This document shows, piece after piece, positions 9,008 through 18,731 of a DNA stretch of 56,639 nt (the first letter of the stretch is position 1; each line of letters begins with the position of its first letter). The stretch is taken from assembly GCA_905478775.1 (NCBI GenBank), contig CAJQKB010000089.1, positions 1 through 56,639 on the forward strand. Reading direction: 5' to 3'. Both the position numbers and the translations under genes were made by a program. Origin of the DNA: an uncultured Opitutales bacterium (GTDB lineage Bacteria; Verrucomicrobiota; Verrucomicrobiia; Opitutales; Seribacteraceae). The notes below the pieces were generated by a model. That model did not search any database. It saw only the letters and a list, made by a program, of their open reading frames with translations, and had not been told where the DNA came from.

Positions 9008-10509
9008 GGATTAATCTTTTCTTCCAAATACGAGATCGCCTCCTCTTCAGATAACCGTATCTGTTCGGTGGTATCCCGATCTCGAAGAGTGATCGACCCA
9101 TCTCCTTCAATCGTTTCGAAATCAACCGTTAAGCCAAAGGGAACCCCTACTTCATCTATTCTTCGGTATCTTCGTCCAATAGCACCGCTTTGATCGAAAA
9201 TCACATTCCACTTCCTCTGTAATCGATGATAAAGTTTGCGAGCCCGTTCCACGAGTACTGGTTTATTCTTAACCAATGGAAAAATCCCTGCCTTAATTGG
9301 AGCAACACGAGGGTGGAACCGTAAGACAGTTCTCTTCTCTCCCTCCACTTCATCAATCTGATAGGCGGAACAGATAACCGCAAGGAAGGTACGATCGACC
9401 CCTAAACTTGGTTCAATCACATGGGGTAAATACTTTTCTTTTCGAGCCTCATCGAAAAACTCCAAGTTTTTGCCAGAATGCTCCTGATGTTGAGTCAGGT
9501 CAAAGTTTCCTCTCGCCGCAATGCCCTCCAGCTCATGCTCGCCAAAGGGAAACTTAAAAGTGATGTCGGTGCATGCCTTGGCGTAATGGGCAAGTTTATG
9601 CTTTGGATGAACTTCCTCTCCAAGAAAATCTGCAGTCAATCCAATACTGCTAAACCAGGACATTCTCGTATCGATCCATTCCCTGTGGTACTGAGGCCAA
9701 GCGTCCTCGTCCGGGGGAATAAAATACTCGATCTCCATTTGCTCAAATTCCCGAGATCTGAAAATAAAATTACGTGGAGTAATTTCATTTCGAAATGCTT
9801 TTCCAATCTGGGCGATGCCAAAAGGAATTTTTACCCGCCCCGTATCAACAATATTCTTGAAATTAGCAAATATACCCTGTGCCGTTTCAGGCCTCAAATA
9901 GGCCTCTGAGGAAGCATCCCGCAGAGCTCCCACATTGGTCTGAAACATCATATTAAAATCGCGGGGCTCCGTGAGACTACCGATATTACCAGTCGCCGGA
10001 GAAGGTACTAATTTTTGTTCCACTGCCGAGAGTTCATCGTAGGGACGTAATTCTACTGGTTCAAGTGTTCCCTGCTTCGCTGCTTTTCTTTTTATTAATT
10101 CCCCTCTCTTATCAGCTTCATCCTGCATGTCGACTGACTCGATAAGGCAGATCCAACCCAGTGAATCTCCCTCCACCCGAATATCAGCTGCGAAAAGTTG
10201 ATCGGCTCTGTATCGCATTTTGGATTCCTTACAATCCACCATTGGATCAGAAAATCCATCGATATGCCCCGAAGCTTTCCAAATACGAGGGTTCATAATA
10301 ATACTCGAATCTAGTCCCACCATATCCTCTCTTCGTCGAACCATATCCTCCCACCATGCATCCTTTATATTTCTGCGCAATTCAACGCCCAAGGGACCAT
10401 AATCAAAGAATCCATTGATTCCCCCATAAATTTCAGATGATTGGAATACGAACCCCCTGCGCTTGCACAGAGATACAATTTCCTCGATTAAAGTATTTTC
10501 TTTCGCCAT
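9004..10509 (-). CDS. glyS: Glycyl-tRNA synthetase, single-chain (alpha2) type
   Basis: A 501-residue class II synthetase that charges tRNA(Gly). It is the homodimeric bacterial/eukaryotic-like GlyRS rather than the alpha2beta2 GlyQ/GlyS form. Visible parts are an N-terminal [40 protein letters not shown], motif 2 [21 protein letters not shown], motif 3 [10 protein letters not shown], and a C-terminal anticodon-binding domain from about residue 395 ([31 protein letters not shown]). It starts from an ATG and diverges from the small lipoprotein gene at 10621. It converges on recJ with overlapping stop codons (CTAA at 9004-9007). Confidence 0.97.
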   Translation of the reverse strand: MAKENTLIEEIVSLCKRRGFVFQSSEIYGGINGFFDYGPLGVELRRNIKDAWWEDMVRRREDMVGLDSSIIMNPRIWKASGHIDGFSDPMVDCKESKMRYRADQLFAADIRVEGDSLGWICLIESVDMQDEADKRGELIKRKAAKQGTLEPVELRPYDELSAVEQKLVPSPATGNIGSLTEPRDFNMMFQTNVGALRDASSEAYLRPETAQGIFANFKNIVDTGRVKIPFGIAQIGKAFRNEITPRNFIFRSREFEQMEIEYFIPPDEDAWPQYHREWIDTRMSWFSSIGLTADFLGEEVHPKHKLAHYAKACTDITFKFPFGEHELEGIAARGNFDLTQHQEHSGKNLEFFDEARKEKYLPHVIEPSLGVDRTFLAVICSAYQIDEVEGEKRTVLRFHPRVAPIKAGIFPLVKNKPVLVERARKLYHRLQRKWNVIFDQSGAIGRRYRRIDEVGVPFGLTVDFETIEGDGSITLRDRDTTEQIRLSEEEAISYLEEKINP

Positions 10510-10620
10510 TTTGAAGTTTTACATTACATTTTCTTCAATTAATCGACAACCAAGAATTAGAAATTCATTCTTTATTAATTGTAAGTTGACTTGATTACAC
10601 TAGATTATTTGAATCCGTTT

Positions 10621-10899
10621 ATGCCCAGAAAAAATTTACCATTTTTAAAAGTCCTCGCATTCGTACTTTTATTCACATCCTGTTTTTTTACTTCTGGTTG
10701 CAAAATCTTTCCAGGATTTAAAAAATATATATCGTCTGACATCAACGTTGCGGGTGCATTGACCCACTCCCCCAATTCGTTTGCCCCCATTGAACCCGGC
10801 ACAATCCGTTTGCAATCAGAAGAACTTTGGTACCGAAGAGATTTTAGTGGAAATAAAACTACTTTCTTGTGGGGACTTTTTACATTTACTGACTACTGA
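10621..10899 (+). CDS. Small predicted lipoprotein, unknown function
   Basis: A 92-residue product starting MPRKNLPFLKVLAFVLLF, a clear signal peptide with basic start and hydrophobic core, then the lipobox TSGC (Cys at residue 27). The mature part is about 66 residues and ends with an aromatic-rich stretch (ELWYRRD, TTFLWGLFTFTDY). The frame opens 30 bases earlier at a TTG, but the ATG places the basic residues correctly for a signal peptide. It is monocistronic between divergent glyS and the Fur-suf cluster. The family is not recognised. Confidence 0.65.
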   Translation: MPRKNLPFLKVLAFVLLFTSCFFTSGCKIFPGFKKYISSDINVAGALTHSPNSFAPIEPGTIRLQSEELWYRRDFSGNKTTFLWGLFTFTDY

Positions 10900-10947
10900 T
10901 CAATAGAAGTACTAAAATTTCACAGGAAAGTGAAAAAAGAACCTAAT

Positions 10948-10962
10948 TTATAATTAGAATAA
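10948..10962. promoter_or_regulatory. PerR-box-like operator upstream of the fur-suf cluster
   Basis: The 15 bases TTATAATTAGAATAA match the Bacillus PerR box TTATAATNATTATAA at 12 of 14 fixed positions. The site lies 51 bases before the ATG of the Fur/PerR-like gene, where an autoregulatory operator would be expected. A weak TAATAC -10-like hexamer follows at 10970-10975. The DNA is AT-rich, so chance similarity must be considered. Confidence 0.4.
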
Positions 10963-11013
10963 TTCCATTTAATACTTGCGATTCCGCCCCTTACCCCTAT
11001 ACTATTGGGGGTT

Positions 11014-11451
11014 ATGTCATACACATTAAAGACTCAAGATAGAAGAGAACTACATACCGCTCTTCAAAAAAAAGGTTTGCGCTCCACCAAGCAACGAGCC
11101 TCTGTTTACGAGGTTATTTTATCTAAAAAAGATCATCCCACTGCGGATGATATTCTAATCCGAGTTCGAAAAAACCTTCCCACAATTTCTCTCGCAACCG
11201 TTTATAATTGTCTTGAAACACTTGTCGACTGCGGGCTCGTCCGGCAAGTAAACTTAGATCGTTCATCCACTCGATTCTGCCCAAACCTTACCCCTCATGC
11301 CCATTTTAAATGTAGTGAGAGTGGGAAAATTTTTGATCTTAGTATGGATGAGGAAACTATGGAAAGTTTACATTCAATTCTACCCAAAGGCTTTCAATCA
11401 CAAAACTTCGAACTCTCCTTCTCCGGGACAGTAAAACATTTATCCAACTAA
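11014..11451 (+). CDS. Fur/PerR-family metal-dependent transcriptional regulator
   Basis: A 145-residue repressor-type regulator. The winged-helix part reads [27 protein letters not shown] and [22 protein letters not shown], the canonical Fur DNA-binding region. The metal-sensing site is recognisable in TPHAHFKC. The structural zinc cysteines are mostly missing: only one Cys follows HAHF, and no C-terminal CxxC pair exists, so it lacks the Zn(Cys)4 site of typical PerR. The in-frame TTG at 11005 would add three residues; the ATG at 11014 is preferred. sufC begins 28 bp downstream on the same strand, so it probably controls the Fe-S assembly operon and itself in response to iron or peroxide. 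Fur versus PerR cannot be settled from sequence alone. Confidence 0.9.
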   Translation: MSYTLKTQDRRELHTALQKKGLRSTKQRASVYEVILSKKDHPTADDILIRVRKNLPTISLATVYNCLETLVDCGLVRQVNLDRSSTRFCPNLTPHAHFKCSESGKIFDLSMDEETMESLHSILPKGFQSQNFELSFSGTVKHLSN

Positions 11452-11479
11452 ATTAAACACTTCCAGTAAACCTTGTTAT

Positions 11480-12235
11480 ATGAGTACTCTTCAAATCGAT
11501 AATCTTTCCGCTTCTGTAGGGAAAGAGCAAATTCTTAACAATCTAAACTTCACTCTCCCAAAAGGAGAAGTTCATGCCATTATGGGACCGAATGGAAGTG
11601 GGAAAAGTACTCTTTCCAAAGTTCTGGCGGGCCACCCTGACTATCAGGTAACAGGGGGTAACGCATCTATGGATGGAACCGAATTACTGGGTCTTAACCC
11701 AGATGAAATTGCGAGGCTAGGCCTCTTTCTTGCCTTCCAATACCCAGTTGAGGTCCCTGGAGTCAGTATCGCAAATTTTATCCGAGCTGCAATTAAGTCC
11801 AGATTGCCGGAGGGTGAAAATATAAAAGCGGTTGAATTCTACAAAGAACTCTATTTAAAAATGGACGGACTCGGAATGGATCGATCTTTTACATCACGAT
11901 CGATGAATGAAGGCTTTTCAGGGGGTGAAAAGAAAAGGTGTGAAATTCTGCAAATGTCTATGCTTAATCCTAAATATTGCATTCTTGATGAAACAGATAG
12001 TGGGTTGGATATTGACGCACTCAGAGTGGTATCCGAAGGAATTAATCAAATGAAAAACCCAGATCGTGGGATTTTGGTTATTACTCATTACCAAAGGCTT
12101 CTTGATTATATCGTGCCCGATAAAGTGCATGTTATGTGGGAAGGTCGGATAGTTCGAAGTGGTGATAAAACACTGGCTCTTGAACTTGAAGACAAGGGAT
12201 ATGATTGGATCAAAGAAGAAGTTGCTGCCGCTTAA
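11480..12235 (+). CDS. sufC: Fe-S cluster assembly ATPase SufC
   Basis: A 251-residue ABC-type ATPase of the SufBCD scaffold complex. Walker [10 protein letters not shown] spans 36-44, the Q-loop is in [13 protein letters not shown], the signature is the SufC-specific FSGGEKKR, and Walker B is [15 protein letters not shown] followed by the H-loop VITHYQRLL. It is cytoplasmic; ATP binding drives rearrangement of SufB-SufD during cluster building. It is the first suf gene after the regulator, and sufB follows 19 bp later. The order C-B-D differs from the common B-C-D order. Confidence 0.97.
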   Translation: MSTLQIDNLSASVGKEQILNNLNFTLPKGEVHAIMGPNGSGKSTLSKVLAGHPDYQVTGGNASMDGTELLGLNPDEIARLGLFLAFQYPVEVPGVSIANFIRAAIKSRLPEGENIKAVEFYKELYLKMDGLGMDRSFTSRSMNEGFSGGEKKRCEILQMSMLNPKYCILDETDSGLDIDALRVVSEGINQMKNPDRGILVITHYQRLLDYIVPDKVHVMWEGRIVRSGDKTLALELEDKGYDWIKEEVAAA

Positions 12236-12254
12236 TAAACTTACCAAAAATTAA

Positions 12255-13664
12255 ATGATCAAACCATCAAACATTGAAATTGACCGAGAAAAAGGTAATT
12301 TCCACTACCCTACTTCAAAATATGCTTTTGATGCAGGTGTTGGACTTTCTGAAGACGTAGTAAAGTATATTTCGGGGGTGAAGAATGAACAAGATTGGAT
12401 TCTGGACTTTCGACTCAAAGCACATTCTATTTTCGAAAAAAAGCCCATGCCCACTCATTGGGCGTCAAGAGATTTGGAAAACATTGATTTCGATGTTATC
12501 CGATATTACCTCGCACAAGGCCAACAGCCTAGCAGGACATGGGATGAAGTCCCCGATGACATTAAAAAGACTTTTGAACGTCTAGGTATACCCGAACAGG
12601 AGCGTAAATTCCTTGCCGGTGTTGAAGCACAATTTGACAGCGAGGCGGCCTATTCCAGAATGAAGGAAGACTTGGAAAAAGAGGGTGTTATATTTGTGGG
12701 TTCAACAGAGGGACTTCGGGACTATCCAGAGATTTTCAAAAAATGGTTTGGTAAAGTAATACCAACCTCCGATAACAAATTTTCAGCCTTAAACAGTGCT
12801 GTCTTTAGTGGCGGAAGTTTCATCTATGTTCCCCCCGGTGTAAAACTTGCCCAACCCCTCCAGGCATATTTCCGAATTAATGCCGAAAATTTTGGGCAAT
12901 TTGAAAGAACTCTTATTATTGCAGATGAAGGATCTGAAATAACCTACATGGAAGGTTGTACCGCCCCCAAGTTTGAAACTTCAACTTTGCATAGTGCAGT
13001 GGTTGAATTGGTTGCCCTTAAAGGTGCTAAAATTCAATATATTACGGTTCAAAACTGGTCGAACAATGTCTTTAATCTCGTTACTAAAAGAGCGATGGCA
13101 GAGGAAGAGGCGGAGGTGCGTTGGATTGATTGCAACATAGGTTCTCGCCTTACGATGAAATACCCTGGGGTAATCTTAAAAGGGAGAAAAGCCAGAGGTG
13201 AAGTTCTTTCGATTGCGTTAGCAAATGATGGTCAGCATCAAGATACTGGTGCCAAAATGGTTCATGCAGCGAGCGAAACAACTAGTAACGTCATTGCCAA
13301 ATCAGTTTCAATTGGCCAAGGCCGTTCCTCCTATCGCGGATTAGTTCAAATCCCAGGGCACCTGGAACATTGTAAGAATAACACAGAGTGTGACGCGCTT
13401 CTCATTAACAGTGATAGCCAGACGGATACTTATCCCGCCATCGCGATACAAGGAAATGAAAACTCTGTTCAACACGAAGCAAGCGTATCAAAAGTGAGCG
13501 CCGAGCAAATCTTTTACATGCAACAACGTGGACTTAATCAGGCGGAGGCAATGAGTCTCTACGTCAATGGCTTTGTAAATGATTTAATTAGAGAATTCCC
13601 GATGGAGTACAGTGTTGAATTGAAAAGACTTATTGACTTAGAAATGGAAGGCTCAGTCGGGTAA
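12255..13664 (+). CDS. sufB: Fe-S cluster scaffold protein SufB
   Basis: A 469-residue scaffold on which [4Fe-4S] clusters are assembled with SufC and SufD. N-terminal landmarks are IREISGLK-like [34 protein letters not shown] and [18 protein letters not shown]. The beta-helix core carries [11 protein letters not shown], the [25 protein letters not shown] region, the NNTECDALL Cys and the C-terminal [21 protein letters not shown] with the His-Glu pair near the SufB-SufD interface. Length and motif order are normal. It is third in the fur-suf operon, with 12 bp to sufD. Confidence 0.98.
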   Translation: MIKPSNIEIDREKGNFHYPTSKYAFDAGVGLSEDVVKYISGVKNEQDWILDFRLKAHSIFEKKPMPTHWASRDLENIDFDVIRYYLAQGQQPSRTWDEVPDDIKKTFERLGIPEQERKFLAGVEAQFDSEAAYSRMKEDLEKEGVIFVGSTEGLRDYPEIFKKWFGKVIPTSDNKFSALNSAVFSGGSFIYVPPGVKLAQPLQAYFRINAENFGQFERTLIIADEGSEITYMEGCTAPKFETSTLHSAVVELVALKGAKIQYITVQNWSNNVFNLVTKRAMAEEEAEVRWIDCNIGSRLTMKYPGVILKGRKARGEVLSIALANDGQHQDTGAKMVHAASETTSNVIAKSVSIGQGRSSYRGLVQIPGHLEHCKNNTECDALLINSDSQTDTYPAIAIQGNENSVQHEASVSKVSAEQIFYMQQRGLNQAEAMSLYVNGFVNDLIREFPMEYSVELKRLIDLEMEGSVG

Positions 13665-13676
13665 GAAGCTAATTAT

Positions 13677-14924
13677 ATGAACCCATCATTACCTTCTAAA
13701 CTAAATATGAAAACACCTTTTGGATCTCCTGATTTTTTCCAAGCGTTCTCCGACAAACGGTCATGGGAACCTGGATGGATGGCAGATTTCAGAAAAGATT
13801 CATGGAATCGATTTGCTGCACTTCCACAGACTAAGATAAAGGACGAAAAATGGAGGTTTTCCCCAAGGGCCCGTTTTGGATATTCTAATTGCGATCAATT
13901 AACTGATTCGCCCAAGTCGACGACACTGGAAGGCAAAAGCTCTGAACAAGTGATCTTTGAATCATTTGATCAAGCGATTTTAGACCATCCCAACCTTCTC
14001 TCAATACTGCCGTCGTTAACCGGTCCAAAACTAGGATCAGATGCTACCTTTTTGCTCGGTTCCTCTTTCTCAGAATCGGGATTTATATTTAAGGCAAAGA
14101 AGAACTACAAAGAAGAGGAGCCTTTTATTTGTAAACATTTTGCTCCCAAACAGAACCATTCTCTTTTCCAGCAGAATATTGTCATTGTCGAACCTTTTGC
14201 TGAAGTAACTCTCATCGAGTATTTTGACTCAGAGGACCAATCTTCAACTGGGGTTTTATCCAATTTAAGCCACATTCAATTAGGAGAAGGAGCGAAACTT
14301 AATCGTGTTGTAGTGCAACGCTTAAACAGTCACTCCACATTTAACCATCTCGAAAAAGTTGAGTTAGGAAGAAATGCCCAGTTTACTAATGTTTCCCTAC
14401 AACTTGGAAGTGCACAAACTCGAGTAGAATCGAGGGGAGATATTATAGGTGATGCGGGTGAGTTTAATAATTACTCGCTTAGCCTTGGTCGTAACAATCA
14501 ATTGTTTGATCAACGCACTATCCAACATCATATTGCACCCCATGGGAAAAGTAATTTACTTTTTAAAAATGCATTATTAGACAATTCAAAGGCGATTTTT
14601 TCCGGTCTCATTAAAGTAGACCCCGCTGCCCAGCATACAGATTCTTTTCAAACAAACCGTAATTTGTTGCTGAGCAAGAAAGCAGAAGCCGATTCATTAC
14701 CGGGTCTTGAAATACTTGCAAACGAAGTAAAATGTAGTCACGGAGCAACAACCAGTAAAATTGACGAGCAAGAATTATTTTATCTACAAAGCAGGGGTAT
14801 CTCCAAATCAATCGCTGAAAAATTGATTGTCCTCGGATTTTTCGAAGATATCATTGGCCAGGTTTCCAATGTGGATCTGGTTGAGTCACTGCGGGACGAA
14901 GTCTCCCAATTTTTCAATACCTAA
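13677..14924 (+). CDS. sufD: Fe-S cluster assembly protein SufD
   Basis: A 415-residue partner of SufB. The N-terminal third is divergent (WMADFRKDSWNRFAALPQTKIKDEKWRFSP). The C-terminal beta-helix is typical of SufD: DIIGDAGEFNNYSLSLGRNNQLFDQRT, the HHIAPHGKSNLLFKNALLDNSKAIFSGLI segment with the conserved His, then TNRNLLLSKKAEADSLPGLEI and CSHGATTSKIDEQELFYLQSRGI. It follows sufB by 12 bp and precedes sufT by 17 bp. Compared with SufB it lacks the N-terminal SufB signature motifs, which separates the two paralogues. Confidence 0.96.
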   Translation: MNPSLPSKLNMKTPFGSPDFFQAFSDKRSWEPGWMADFRKDSWNRFAALPQTKIKDEKWRFSPRARFGYSNCDQLTDSPKSTTLEGKSSEQVIFESFDQAILDHPNLLSILPSLTGPKLGSDATFLLGSSFSESGFIFKAKKNYKEEEPFICKHFAPKQNHSLFQQNIVIVEPFAEVTLIEYFDSEDQSSTGVLSNLSHIQLGEGAKLNRVVVQRLNSHSTFNHLEKVELGRNAQFTNVSLQLGSAQTRVESRGDIIGDAGEFNNYSLSLGRNNQLFDQRTIQHHIAPHGKSNLLFKNALLDNSKAIFSGLIKVDPAAQHTDSFQTNRNLLLSKKAEADSLPGLEILANEVKCSHGATTSKIDEQELFYLQSRGISKSIAEKLIVLGFFEDIIGQVSNVDLVESLRDEVSQFFNT

Positions 14925-14941
14925 TCCAAATACTTTTTTTA

Positions 14942-15493
14942 ATGAGCCAACAACAACAAGAAATCGATTTATTAAGAGATGTAAACGCTACCTTGATTCC
15001 TCATGGTGAAGAATTCCTTCTGTCCAAGGGCGATAAAGTTACTATTACCCATCGGTTAGGCGGCAACTTCACGGTAATGACATTGAATGGAATGTATAGA
15101 ATCGCAGCTAAAGATGCAGATGCGTTAGGAGAGAAAGGGAATGACTTTGCAGAGAAAAATCACCCGGAAGGAACTGAACCAGCAAGCGAAGAATCGATTC
15201 GAAATAATTTAAAATCCGTATTCGATCCTGAAATTCCAGTCAATGTGGTAGATTTGGGGTTAATCTATAAGGTTGAAATTGAAGAAGTGAAAGAACGGGG
15301 AAGAATTGCATTTGTAGATCTTACTCTAACTGCGCCTGGTTGTGGAATGGGACCAGTAATTGCGGAAGATGTAAAGGGGAAGGTGCTTGAACTTCCGGGA
15401 ATTGATGATGCCGAGGTCGAGATTGTCTGGGATCCCCCATGGTCTCAGGATATGATGTCTGAGGAAGGAAAAATGGAATTGGGCTTAATTTAG
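14942..15493 (+). CDS. sufT: Fe-S maturation factor SufT (DUF59/MIP18 family)
   Basis: A 183-residue protein with a C-terminal MIP18/DUF59 domain (about residues 90-170): VFDPEIPVNVVDLGLIYKVEIEE, the conserved Cys in LTLTAPGCGMGPVIAEDV, and a DDAEVEIVWDPPWSQDMMSEEGK ending typical of SufT. The first 80 residues form the SufT-specific N-terminal extension (LIPHGEEFLLSKGDKVTITHRLGGNFTV). Family members help load Fe-S clusters onto target proteins. It ends the suf cluster. No cysteine desulfurase (sufS) or sufE/sufU is present in the window, so sulfur supply must be encoded elsewhere. Confidence 0.93.
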   Translation: MSQQQQEIDLLRDVNATLIPHGEEFLLSKGDKVTITHRLGGNFTVMTLNGMYRIAAKDADALGEKGNDFAEKNHPEGTEPASEESIRNNLKSVFDPEIPVNVVDLGLIYKVEIEEVKERGRIAFVDLTLTAPGCGMGPVIAEDVKGKVLELPGIDDAEVEIVWDPPWSQDMMSEEGKMELGLI

Positions 15494-15545
15494 AAGCCTT
15501 TTGTTTTACAATATCATTTATCTATCCTAGGGTAATGACCATCTT

Positions 15546-15992
15546 ATGACTACTAGTGAGAAGAAATACAAGATTGCACTTGGTTGTGATCATGCCGGCT
15601 TTGAATACAAGGAGGCAATCAAAGAATTCTTACAAAGCGATGGCTATGAAACTAAAGATTTTGGCACATTTTCAGATGAGTCTGTTGATTACCCTGATTT
15701 CATTCGTCCTGCTGCCGAAGCCGTTGCCGAGGGCTTGTGTGATTTCGGAATTGTCCTGGGTGGTAGTGGAAACGGGGAAGCAATAGCAGCTAACAAAGTC
15801 AAAGGGGTTCGCTGTGCACTTTGCTGGTCTGAAGATACAGCCCGTTTAGCAAAACAGCATAATGACGCAAATGTTATCTCCATTGGACAAAGACAAATAT
15901 CAAAAGAACTAGCACTCACTATTGTTGGAACTTGGCTTGAAAGCAATTTTGAAGGAGGAAGACATCTCAGAAGAATACAGATGCTCGACTAG
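15546..15992 (+). CDS. rpiB: Ribose-5-phosphate isomerase B
   Basis: A 148-residue LacAB/RpiB-family isomerase that interconverts ribose-5-phosphate and ribulose-5-phosphate. Family signatures are CDHAGFEYKEAI, YPDFIRPAAEAVAEG, GGSGNGEAIAANKVKGVRCAL, and KQHNDANVISIGQR. Enterobacterial RpiB uses a Cys base in a CGTG-like loop. Here that loop reads GGSGNGE, with Glu at residue 78 and no Cys, as in the actinobacterial type where a Glu takes the base role. It starts from an ATG without a Shine-Dalgarno; clpP follows 30 bp later. Confidence 0.94.
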   Translation: MTTSEKKYKIALGCDHAGFEYKEAIKEFLQSDGYETKDFGTFSDESVDYPDFIRPAAEAVAEGLCDFGIVLGGSGNGEAIAANKVKGVRCALCWSEDTARLAKQHNDANVISIGQRQISKELALTIVGTWLESNFEGGRHLRRIQMLD

Positions 15993-16022
15993 TCTATTTA
16001 ATTTACACAATAATTTTTAAAA

Positions 16023-16598
16023 ATGACCGACGAAAAAGATAAGAAACGTGATTCAGTCACAGAGGCAATTCAAAGCAAATTTCTCGAACAGAGAAAAATT
16101 TTCTTATGGGGTGAAGTCAGTGATAAATCTGCACGAGACTTGACTGAAAGGCTGCTTTTCCTTGAATCAAGTGCACCGGGAAAAGAAATTACTTTCTACA
16201 TCAATTCACCCGGTGGTTCTATTACTGCAGGGATGGCAATTTTTGACACGATGCAATTAATCAGTTCTCCCATTGCAGTCATAGTAACAGGAATGGCAGC
16301 AAGTATGGGATCAATTCTGCTTTGTGGAGCCACCAAGGGCAGGCGTTTTTTATATCCCCATTCCCGAGTCCTCATTCATCAACCGCTCATCACTGGTAGA
16401 ATGGTCGCAGCAGCGGTAGACATTAATATACAGGCGCAGGAAATGGAAAAACTTCGAGAAGAACTCAATGGAATCTTAGCTAAAACTTCCGGTCAACCTC
16501 TTGATAAAATACAACAGGATACCGATCGAGATTTTTATCTCAATGCAGAGGAAGCAATTGAGTATGGTTTAGCTGACAAGATTGTAGATAAAATTTAA
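16023..16598 (+). CDS. clpP: ATP-dependent Clp protease proteolytic subunit
   Basis: A 191-residue serine peptidase forming the ClpP barrel that degrades proteins unfolded by ClpX or ClpA. The oxyanion region reads INSPGGSITAGMAI, and the catalytic triad is Ser95 (GMAASMGS), His119 (HSRVLIHQP) and Asp170 (DRDFYL). The C-terminal AEEAIEYGLADKI is canonical. It is short at the N-terminus and ends with its stop overlapping the menE stop in the palindrome TTAA (16595-16598). No clpX or tig neighbours are seen, so it may be an additional ClpP paralogue; that is inference. Confidence 0.95.
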   Translation: MTDEKDKKRDSVTEAIQSKFLEQRKIFLWGEVSDKSARDLTERLLFLESSAPGKEITFYINSPGGSITAGMAIFDTMQLISSPIAVIVTGMAASMGSILLCGATKGRRFLYPHSRVLIHQPLITGRMVAAAVDINIQAQEMEKLREELNGILAKTSGQPLDKIQQDTDRDFYLNAEEAIEYGLADKIVDKI

Positions 16599-17728
16599 TT
16601 TTTTGGTTTTCCCATCTCAGTTAAAGGTAGCTGGTTCACTAATTGCCAATCCTTCGGGATAGAGTGTGACTCTAAGCGCTTCTGAACGAATTCCTTGAGT
16701 TCCTTGAGTTCAATATTAGTTGGAGTTAAGTAGGCAACTATTCGTTGTCCCCAGTCTTGGTCCTCAACTCCACAGACTAAACATTCATCAACAGAATTAA
16801 ACTCTTGGATCACTTTTTCGATAAGATGTGGATTCACTTTCTCACCCCCCGTTACAATCATACGATCTAGGCGTCCTTCAATGAACCAATTCCCTTCGGG
16901 GTCATGATATCCATAGTCAGGGGTATCTAACCATTCCTCGCCTCCCTGCCCTTCTTGATGCGCGTTCAAGCTAATACTCTTCGCTTTTACAGAGATACGA
17001 TTAGTAACAGTGTTCACTGACATGAAAGCATGAGGCAGAACTTTTCCCACGCCCCCTATTCCCTTTTCGAATGAATGTGAATTTAAAAGTGTGATCATGC
17101 CTGCAGTTTCAGACATACCATAGCAGGGAAAGAGAGGAATGCCTTCATTTCTTGCCCTCTGAGCCAACTTTTCTGAAAGCGCAGCTCCACCGATAAAAAT
17201 ACCTTTAAATTGCCGTAAATTTTTGCAGGCAATTGAACTCGTGATTAATCGGTTTAATTGGGTGGGAACTAGCGAAATCCACTGATTTTTCATAAGTTCG
17301 CCGGGAATCTCATCAAAAAGCTTTCGGTAACTTGAAAAGTAAACCTTTCCCCCAGAAGCTATCGCCCGAAATATCTGCATCATTCCACCCACGTGATTAA
17401 GCGGTAAACAACACCAAGAAGAAATTTCTTCTACTCCTAGGCTTTCAAGTAGTCCAGATACAGCAAAACTAACCGATTTTTCGCTGTGCCTTATCCATTT
17501 TGCATTCCCAGATGTACCACCTGAACGAAAAAAAAGAGAAGGAGGACCATTTTTAGCATCTAAAACTTCCGATTGATAGATACTCAAATTCGGGCCCAAC
17601 CAAACAGATTGCCCCTTTTGTAATAGTGTAAAAATTTCTTCTGCATGTAGTTGTTGTTTATTCCCACAACTATTCTTTTCATGAACCCAAGAATTACGGT
17701 AATTTTCAAAATTGATCTTCCCTGTCAT
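16595..17728 (-). CDS. menE: o-Succinylbenzoate-CoA ligase (MenE-like)
   Basis: A 377-residue adenylate-forming enzyme that activates o-succinylbenzoate with CoA in menaquinone synthesis. Visible motifs are the phosphate-binding SGGTSGNAKWIRHS, LVPTQLNRL, the A5-like CYGMSETAGMI, the A7 region YGYHDPEGNWFIEGRLDRMIVTGGEKVNP and a C-terminal KP-containing end (EMGKPKN). The length is on the short side, as in many MenE proteins. Two starts are possible: an ATG at 17740, or the ATG at 17728 that overlaps the menC stop as ATGA and has a G-run 5 bases upstream; the second is chosen. Pairing with menC fixes the pathway. The specificity is inferred from that neighbour. Confidence 0.88.
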   Translation of the reverse strand: MTGKINFENYRNSWVHEKNSCGNKQQLHAEEIFTLLQKGQSVWLGPNLSIYQSEVLDAKNGPPSLFFRSGGTSGNAKWIRHSEKSVSFAVSGLLESLGVEEISSWCCLPLNHVGGMMQIFRAIASGGKVYFSSYRKLFDEIPGELMKNQWISLVPTQLNRLITSSIACKNLRQFKGIFIGGAALSEKLAQRARNEGIPLFPCYGMSETAGMITLLNSHSFEKGIGGVGKVLPHAFMSVNTVTNRISVKAKSISLNAHQEGQGGEEWLDTPDYGYHDPEGNWFIEGRLDRMIVTGGEKVNPHLIEKVIQEFNSVDECLVCGVEDQDWGQRIVAYLTPTNIELKELKEFVQKRLESHSIPKDWQLVNQLPLTEMGKPKN

Positions 17729-18678
17729 AATTCCCCCCATAATTTATCAAGTACCGAAATCGGTAAATTCTCTGAAAATAGCGGGCGTTGATGGTGCTGA
17801 GGAATCTCCTTTGCGTTCAATTTGAACAAAGATCTATCTAAACCGGCGACCTGATTCGATAAGAAGGCACATCTAACAACTGCCTCATATCCAAATGGAC
17901 TCTCAAATACAGTGGAAATAACTGATCTAATTGGTTGGGAGCGGATAAAGGCAATCATTTTCCCCCAATGGGGAAAGAGGCAAGGTTTGATAACATAAAA
18001 TCCCTGCCATCCCCTTTTTTCAAAAAAAGAAAAGTCGTTTTTCCAAACCAAGGATTCGTCTAGAGCGAGCGGTACACTCAATTCTTTTTCGATCGCCAGT
18101 AATTCTTCTATTTTTTCTCGGGGGAATGGTTGTTCAATAAATTGAATTCTAGTTTCGTGAGCAAATGCTTCATTCCATTTCAAAAGTTCATCAATATTCA
18201 ATGATTCATTCGCATCTAATCGAATCATTGATTCTTTTGGAATTGAATTTAAGATTTGCTTCACCTCCTTAATTTCAATTTCGATTACCTCGATTCCAAT
18301 CTTTTTTTTATAAGTAGTAGAAATATTCCCTACACCTTTAGAAAATGTAATAAGCTCAGCCGAGTAAACGGAAGATTTTGGCTCGACCTTAAAAGATGTA
18401 TCCCAAATTTCGCTCGCCATACATGATATTGCACTTTGCATTAAAGGATTAATTTGAAAATCTAACCCCGCTTTCCAAGCTTCTACGAGAGGAAGTAGTT
18501 CTTTAATTGAACTGGTAATAAAACCAGGCGTTGGACAGAGTTCCCCAAAAGAAATCCGTCCTTCATTGGATTCTTCTCTTAAGACAATACTTTCCCGGGC
18601 TCCCCAATTACCATGTGCAGTGAGCAAAGGACTTGTAAATTTATGCCTGTAAATTTGGTACTGTCGATTAGGTTTCAT
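17725..18678 (-). CDS. menC: o-Succinylbenzoate synthase (MenC)
   Basis: A 317-residue enolase-superfamily enzyme that dehydrates SHCHC to o-succinylbenzoate in menaquinone synthesis. Catalytic elements appear in order: the KKKIGI lysine strand, metal ligands in [16 protein letters not shown] and LALDES, and the distal lysine in [13 protein letters not shown]. The N-terminal capping region is divergent, as is usual for OSBS ([23 protein letters not shown]). It is the upstream gene of a menC-menE pair with a 4-bp ATGA overlap. It diverges from guaB across 53 bp. No menA, menB, menD, menF or menH lies in the window. Confidence 0.9.
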   Translation of the reverse strand: MKPNRQYQIYRHKFTSPLLTAHGNWGARESIVLREESNEGRISFGELCPTPGFITSSIKELLPLVEAWKAGLDFQINPLMQSAISCMASEIWDTSFKVEPKSSVYSAELITFSKGVGNISTTYKKKIGIEVIEIEIKEVKQILNSIPKESMIRLDANESLNIDELLKWNEAFAHETRIQFIEQPFPREKIEELLAIEKELSVPLALDESLVWKNDFSFFEKRGWQGFYVIKPCLFPHWGKMIAFIRSQPIRSVISTVFESPFGYEAVVRCAFLSNQVAGLDRSLFKLNAKEIPQHHQRPLFSENLPISVLDKLWGEL

Positions 18679-18731
18679 TAATTATTCTTGAGACGATAGA
18701 CTCTTTCGATCATAAACAATCTATATATGCA

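Noticed and set aside
9478-9909. 143-residue plus-strand open frame inside glyS
   Set aside because: It lies fully opposite well-conserved GlyRS sequence and has no recognisable domain or start signal.
10918-10935. Terminator after the small lipoprotein (TTTCAC/GTGAAA hairpin)
   Set aside because: The stem is only 6 bp and AT-rich, and it is followed by A rather than T on the plus strand.
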